Assembly (NCBI GenBank): GCA_021014325.1
Contig: CM037462.1
Coordinates: 15,830,135 to 15,894,134, forward strand
Reading direction: 5' to 3'
Source of the DNA: Plazaster borealis
Lineage: Eukaryota > Echinodermata > Asteroidea > Forcipulatida > Labidiasteridae
Length of the DNA stretch: 64,000 nt
How positions within the stretch are numbered: the stretch's first letter is position 1; each line of letters starts with the position of its first letter. The notes under the pieces are model-generated. The model saw nothing but the letters and a program-made list of their open reading frames with translations. It had not been told where the DNA came from and did no database searches. Below, in pieces: positions 12,798 to 64,000 of the stretch. The position numbers were made by a program, and so were the translations under genes.

Positions 12798-13154
12798 TAA
12801 AAGTCCTCTTCACACGACAGCAATTTAGCAGGGGGGTCCCACTGCTTCACTTCAACACGGTTGTGACATTTGACAAATTGGCACTTCGTGTGAAAGGAAA
12901 ACAAGGTTTTGGACTGTCCAAGGTCCCCTGTGAGATCCTCTCAAACATTGCTCAATTTTGCTGCTATTATCAGTCGTTCACTGGTTACCAGTGACGTGTG
13001 CACTATCATATCACACAATGGTTGTTAGGTATTTTTTTTTGATCAGCTGTGTGAAAGCTCGCTAAATCAGTCACGCATGATGACAACAAAATAAGCAATT
13101 GGTTCTAATAAGCAAGGGACATTGGTTAATTTGTCATCGTGTGAAAAGGACTTT
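12798..13154. mobile_element. Inverted-repeat element
   Basis: Left end taaaagtcctcttcacacga is mirrored by tcgtgtgaaaaggacttta. About 357 bp, no ORF. Single copy in the window. Confidence 0.65.
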
Positions 13155-13226
13155 AAATGAGTAATAATAAAATTGTGCAATAATTACTAGCGCCCTTCGG
13201 ACACCCCCCCCCATATCCTCAGACTA

Positions 13227-13577
13227 AGGGGCCATTCAGAATAGTAAATGTTTACAAAATATATATAAATTAACAATTGAAAAAGAAGAAGAAAAAATAC
13301 CCAGCAAGCCAAGATCGTCAATTTCAGTCCTGATTAAACTACAAAGTTGTTTGTTTAAGCCAGGAAACGCCATTGAAAACTACTGATGTCGGATACCTTT
13401 GATCTAAAATATCTGGTTCATTTGAGGCATTACTTTGTTCTTCAGTGCGTAGATTATATTATGAAGCCATTCAATATTTAAAAGTCAAAATTTTGGTTGG
13501 GTGGGTGGTATAAAACAATTTTGATTGTTTTGTTTTTGTTTTTGTTTTGTTTTATATTGACTATTCTGAAATCCCCT
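13227..13577. mobile_element. Family L inverted-repeat element
   Basis: Ends ggggccattcagaatagt and actattctgaaatcccc. The interior is shared with 40686-41469, for example the words aaacaacaaagttg-like and gaggcattactttgttc. Confidence 0.75.
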
Positions 13578-13711
13578 AACTGTGTAACGACACCTTATTA
13601 CTCCACAGACAGGTGTTATGGCATTGAACCCTAACCAATGTTACAGTTGACTGGTTCAGAAACTAGTCTCCATTTCAACACACTCTCTGGAGTCACAGTG
13701 ATGACACTACT

Positions 13712-13797
13712 GTGTTTGTTACACCATGTAATTAGCGGTTTGCCTCCCATCTCGGTAGACTACACTGTTTACTTATATAGCTAGTCTCTCTCTCAAG
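13712..13797. repeat. Split partial duplicate of the TNPO1 exon tail
   Basis: The words gttacaccatgtaatt (13718-13733) and ctagtctct-ctcaag (13780-13797) repeat the end of the terminal exon at 13841-13880, but here they are separated by about 45 bp of other sequence. Confidence 0.7.
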
Positions 13798-13841
13798 TCG
13801 TTTCCATACCTGCTTTATCCTTCAGAGTGCATCGTTGTGTG

Positions 13842-58968
<45,127 letters not shown>

Positions 58969-59341
58969 CTGCGAGAATAAGAATAGATTGAGGCAGTCCA
59001 AGTTAGACCGTGACATTTCAAATGATATTTCAATTTCAACTCAAAAAATATCTTTCTTTCAACATAGTACAGTCAGTGAGTTGTCTGCGCTAGCTGACTA
59101 GTCTGTACTATAAGTGACAATGTGATGAACATGTATCTGACAAAGAGAACATGAATGCTTTGCAAGATGCCATCTGCAGAATTTTCTTATGGATGTTTTT
59201 CTACAAACATGGTTGATAGCCAAGACAAGCGAGAAACCTTCTGGCATGCATTCAAACATTTTCGGGAACCTTCTGGTTCCCACAGACATTGCCTCAACGT
59301 GCCAAGAAAATAAAATCACACACGGGTGCGTCCCAATGTTT

Positions 59342-59955
59342 GACACTTGCACAGTCTACGGTGATGAAACTGAGAATTTGGAGTATCGAGTATGTAAGCT
59401 GAAATGAAAATTGCCCAAGCCTGGTGATGATTGAGAGTTTTGAGTATTGAGTATGTAAGAAGAAACGAGACTTGCACAATCAATGGTGATGATACTGAGA
59501 ATTTTGAGTACTGAGTATTAAGATGAAAACGAGATTTGCCCAGTCTATGGTGATGAAATTGAGAATTTTTATTACTGAGTATTAAGATGAAACAAGACTT
59601 GCACAGTCTACGGTGACGATATTGAGAAATTTTTATTACTGAGTATTAAGATGAAACAAGACTTCACAGTCTATAGTGATGATATTGAGAATTTTGAGTG
59701 TTGAGTACAGTGTATGTAAGCTGAAATGAGACTTGCCCATTCTATGGTGATGATATTGAGAATTTTGAGTATTGAGTACAGTGTATGTAAGCTGAAATGA
59801 GACTTGCCCATTCTATGGTGATGATATTGAGAATTTTGAGTATTGAGTATAAAAAACTGAAAAGAGACTTGCAAAGTCTGCGGTGATGAAATCTTAAGTT
59901 CCGAGTATTGAGTATAACTACCATATCACAAAAGCTAAAACTAGACTTACATTGT
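59342..59955. repeat. Minisatellite of ~63-bp units, about 9-10 copies
   Basis: Units of ctatggtgatgatattgaga, attttgagtattgagtatg and agctgaaatgagacttgccc. Lies in the intron upstream of exon 58712-58968. Adjacent units at 59730-59850 are nearly identical. Confidence 0.92.
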
Positions 59956-60392
59956 ACACAATCTATTATCAGCAAAAGATAACTTAGAGTCATTATGAAA
60001 AGTGAAGTACAAACATTCTGTGAAAACTAAACAACATTCCTCGGACAGCTTTTTGTAAATCTCTTAATTTGTATGATGAACTTGCAAACAGGTGCATGAG
60101 CTTTAACTGGAATAGCATACCAAAAAGTACATCCATGTACACAATCTGTGCTTTCAAGCATGAACATACCTCTCAGCATAACAACACACAATATAATTAA
60201 TGATAAAAAAGATGGCTCTTCGACTATTGATCCAGCATACAATTTACATAATAAATTGTAAAACAAAAAACCTCACGATCACCCAAGCAAAACTACATCC
60301 TGAATCACATCACTAACAATACACTTCATGTACAGTACAGTAGGTTACATTGTACTTTGCAGGTACGAACCTCCATGCAGAACTACTTTGGG

Positions 60393-61305
60393 TTAAAGGT
60401 ATCATACAGGATTGGTAAGGATAAACAAAACATCATTGTTTAATTGTAGTCTGAAAGCTTACTGATAATGAAATTCATACTAGAACCATTTTTTTTCTGT
60501 GAAATATTTCCCTCTGAAATGAAGTCATATTCAAGAAAACTAACTGAAAACCTTAAAAAAAAAAAAAAAACAGTTGATTTTGGTTGTTACAAACAAAATT
60601 AAGGACACTGTGTTTACATAGTACATGTACATGCTGAAAATTTTGCATGTTTTTTCACTATTTTCTCTGGACTCACACAACGGATTAAGCACAAATTTTC
60701 ACAGGTTTGTTATTATAGGTAGGCTATGGTTGATCACACAAAACATGAACACTGTCTGCGACTCTTTTGTCAGCTCTACCAGTTTTGTACAAGGCCACAT
60801 AAAATTAAAAAATTGTTGATTGCCCCGCCTGACCCTACAAAACCCCCCTAAACCCCATTATTTATTTATTTTTTAAACATAAAAACGGCCTTTTTAATGA
60901 TCTTTTCAATCAAAATTGGCTCCCAGATTTTTCAGCTGATATTTTTTCAAAAACTATAGGCTGAAAATGATGTTTGAAGAAAGGTTATTCATGTTGGCAA
61001 AAACAAGAACAATTCTTCAAATACACTGCGTTTTTGGGTTGTTTTTTTTTAATGTTTACAGAAATTTCATCTAAGAGTCAAATGAGCTTAACAAAACAAT
61101 TAAAAAACATCAAAATCACACAAACCCTCTGTATTACAGTGATCGTGATGATTTCTTAAATCTTTATTTCAAATTGCCTCGTCAAAAAAACTAGTTTAAA
61201 AAAATAAAAATAAAAGCACCCTCCAACCCTTTTCCCACCCAAAAAAGGATGATTAACAGAACTTTTTGTTCTTCTTTTTTATGTTATGTGGCCTTATACC
61301 TTTAA
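60393..61305 (-). mobile_element. Family C MITE split by family D
   Basis: TTAAAGGTATCATACAGGAT at the left. The interior is the complement of 14745-15136. At gtcagctctaccagttttgta it is interrupted by 60793-61293, then ttatacctttaa closes it. Confidence 0.85.
60793..61293. mobile_element. Family D TIR element nested in family C
   Basis: ggccacataaaattaaaaaa to ttttatgttatgtggcc. About 500 bp. Shares tcaaaatc(a/c)cacaaaccctct with 57503-57915. Confidence 0.85.
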
Positions 61306-61814
61306 CCATTGAAATAATGAAAGCTCATAAAAACTGTACTGTGTACGTGCACAGTGTATACTACATGTATACGCAGTCATTAGTACACGTTTGTTTGTTC
61401 AAAGTATAATCGCGTTGTGTTAATCATTACACAATGGAATGAACAATCCTCATTAGGTTCTGTAATCCTATCCCTGCCAAATACATGTACAACAAAACAA
61501 ACCAAATGGTAAAAAATGCTGGTTTTTTGTAACACTTGGCCATCAACTCAAATCCATTAACTCTGTTGCACTGCCTTCAAGCAGGGTTCTACTACAATGG
61601 CCTTGGCATGTCCATGTGCAATCCCAGTTCCCAGCAAACGTCAATGCATAATTGGTGCATTTAGCAGGGGTGACTGCCCACTGCCAAGGCTGGTGTACAC
61701 CAGATCACTTCACAATGCAACAGAATCATCACTTGCATTTTGCTGCATTTGTTTTCATTTCAACTGCACTGCATTTTGATGCATTTAGCAGGGTGCCTAC
61801 ATGTAGACGACAAC

Positions 61815-62698
61815 TGGGCACATTTTCATAGAGCTGCTTATTGCAGAAAATATTGACTTAAAAAATTTCTGCCGAGCAAAAAATAAGCAGGGAACCAGTC
61901 ACAAAGTGTGCACATAACAAGGTATTTTGGCTGGTAACCCTTTTCCAGTAAGCAAAATTAAGCAGGGAACCAGTCACAAACTGTGCACATCACATGGTAT
62001 TTTGGCTGGTAACCCTTTTCCAGAAGGTAAAATTAAGCAGGGAACCAGTCAAAAACTGTGCACATCACATGGTATTTTAGCTGGAAACCCTTTTCCAGTA
62101 AGCAAAATTGTTTGGTGCTCAGTAAATGTTTGTGCTTAAAGGGGCACACCGGCTCACCATTTACGTAATTTAGTGAAGTAGAGTCACAAACAATAAATAA
62201 TTTGATGTAAAAAAAAAAAAATCATAAAATTAGCACGCAATTAATGACAAATAGTGAAAAAACCGAAACGCGGTCAAAGGTCAGCGTATACGCTTTTCCA
62301 GCCGAGTGTGTGCAGCGCAGTCAATCCAAGACGGGCAGTGCCTAAAACCCCCTTGGAACCAAACGTGATTATGGTCTGGCTCCCAACAATTATCGTTAAT
62401 AATTGTGTAAAAAAAAGATTTAAATTTGGTTTGGTAAGTTACTTTTAAACGGCTAGAAGTAAAACTATCTCGGAAGGTCACGTGATTATTTGAACCAGTT
62501 TGTGGTTCGAACTATCACGTGACCTTCGTTTTTGTTTAAAAATGCTCAAAAACGGCTAAATTTGATGATTTTTTTTATGGACTGTTCTTCTTCATTCCTG
62601 GAAGACCGTTGAAGTCATATTTTAGTCTATTTTGTAGCCCAAATAGCCCAATTCAGCCGGTGTGTCCCTTTAAGCAGCTCTATGAATTTGGACCCTGG
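61815..62698 (+). mobile_element. Family N element, internally amplified and split
   Basis: tgggcacattttcatagagc to agcagctctatgaatttgga. A 75-bp segment with agcaggg(a)accagtc is present three times (61886, 61961, 62036). A TTAA element sits at 62140-62669. Confidence 0.87.
62140..62669. mobile_element. TTAA element nested in family N
   Basis: TTAA at 62136-62139 and 62670-62673. Termini AGGGGCACACCGGCT and AGCCGGTGTGTCCCT match at 14 of 15 bases inverted. A central inverted pair, ggtcacgtgat and atcacgtgacc, lies at about 62476-62525. Confidence 0.92.
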
Positions 62699-63124
62699 TA
62701 TTGGTTATGGCTAAGTACGCATGCATAATACCCAAGTCATGTAAGTACATTTGAAGGGAAAAATATGCATTTCTTTTTGGAAGAGTATTTATTAATTCCC
62801 ATCCTCTAGTTTCCAATAAACACAATTAGCCCAAATAAACAACCGGTGAAAATTTCATTGGTCACATTTTAGTGAAAACAATAACAAAATGTTGTTCACA
62901 TTGTCAGAGATTTTCTGCACACTCATACCTGACTTATTTCAATAGTCGTGATTTGCAATACAGTGCGCCCTCTACAGTTTGCCCAGGAGAGCCAATTTTT
63001 CGCAGTGTATCCTGGGAAAAGGTTCATCTTTGGTTTTCGTTTGTTGCCTAATCATTGTCAATAAACAGGTCAGAGTCGGAGGAATTTGCTGCTTTTGAAT
63101 TACGTCAACACTGCCAAAGATTAC

Positions 63125-63556
63125 CAGGTCTCGAAATTTTACACTAGACCACAGGCCCGAGGCCAGTAGTTTTGGTGTCGGGCCAGTAAACTTTTGATCG
63201 GACAAGTCCAGCGGTCTTGTGTGTTTTTTATAATGAAGATAATGTCTCGCTATGTAACATCTTGAATAAAAGATGATATGTTCAAATATTGATGAAATAC
63301 CCTTCAATTCTACTGAGTAATGACATAATGAAGTATACTTAATACCCTAAAGAAAAATGAAATCAATCTTCTCTTACATGTCTTTAGCGCTTGTTCAAAT
63401 AAAAACAGTTAACATAAAATGCATATTAAACTGGGTCAGGAAGTTTTTTCTTATTTTGATTCTGGTCTTGTAAAACAATTCTGGTCTACATGTAGTAAAC
63501 ATTTTGAGCCACAAGCCCTGTGGTCTTGTGGATTTTTACCCCAAATTCAAGCCCTG
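63125..63556 (-). mobile_element. Family A inverted-repeat element
   Basis: caggtctcgaaattttacac to caaattcaagccctg. Long form, closest to 36286-36708. Confidence 0.85.
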
Positions 63557-64000
63557 ACTTTACTTTACATAGCGCTGTATTCAAAAGCCGGCTGGAATCT
63601 CAGCCAAAGAGTACTTTGTTGACTTGAAAATCAATTTGAAAGCCGGGGCTCACATTACAAAAATGCCGGTAATTGTTTTTGATGAACGCTGTACTGAAAA
63701 TGTGCTGAAGCTTCCAGGAAACAACCCAATTTTTGGGGCGAGAAAATAGGTCACTTTTTTTTCTTGACAAATCAGAGGAAACTCTAAGCTACAAATGTCA
63801 AGTTTAGGTTGATATCTGCTCTTGAACCACTATGACCTGCATTTATTTATTCATTCTTCACCCTGGAGAATTTGGGGGAAATCCGACTTGGAAATTCAAT
63901 TTAGAAACATTTCCTGATATCATTTACATGTAGAGTAGGAATGAATCAAGCAACATCTATGTAGGTTTCTCGTACATACTACGTGGTCATGAGTGCTTGT
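63557..64000. other. Intron end of window, nothing recognised
   Basis: No coding exon resembling the N-terminal TNPO1 HEAT repeats is visible here or anywhere above 58968. Confidence 0.5.

Noticed and set aside
58969..64000. Search for the missing first TNPO1 exons
   Set aside because: No sequence encoding the QLNQYPDFNNYL-type N-terminal region was found in any minus-strand frame, so I place those exons beyond the window.

Overview
This window is animal nuclear DNA: AT-rich, intron-dominated and crowded with dispersed repeats. The only gene I can support firmly is on the minus strand. It is the ortholog of transportin-1 (TNPO1, karyopherin-beta2), the import receptor for PY-NLS cargoes. Nineteen coding exons run from 58968 down to a TAA stop ending at 13842. 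All junctions are GT-AG, exon phases match throughout, and the exons join into one protein covering about residues 62-894. The first ~61 codons, the 5' UTR and the promoter are not visible and probably lie beyond 64000. The exon at 34813-34966 carries one extra base that breaks the reading frame.

Layout on the + axis. 1-13841 is downstream of the stop codon: repeats, three minisatellite stretches, several MITE-like inverted-repeat elements and one weak candidate coding exon (6412-6693). 13842-58968 is TNPO1, with introns from about 0.6 to 8.8 kb. 58969-64000 is the incomplete next upstream intron, holding a ~63-bp minisatellite and nested MITEs.

The introns record transposition. At least fifteen terminal-inverted-repeat families are present, usually two or more copies each. 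Many are flanked by TTAA and begin AGG(G), as expected for non-autonomous piggyBac-like MITEs, and they repeatedly sit inside one another. There are three tRNA-derived SINE families, two with A-box or B-box sequences and two copies with clear target-site duplications. Two dead non-LTR retrotransposon fragments are present; one shares its 3' tail with a SINE family. No CRISPR array, operon or bacterial feature is present.

Organism: the protein and the repeats fit a marine deuterostome. My impression from familiarity with these repeat families is an echinoderm, most likely a sea star; this is inference, not proof. I found no new multi-gene system. The most informative items are the frameshift in TNPO1, the TTAA-element nesting with an inferable empty site, the SINE/LINE shared tail, and an inverted SINE pair filling most of one small intron.
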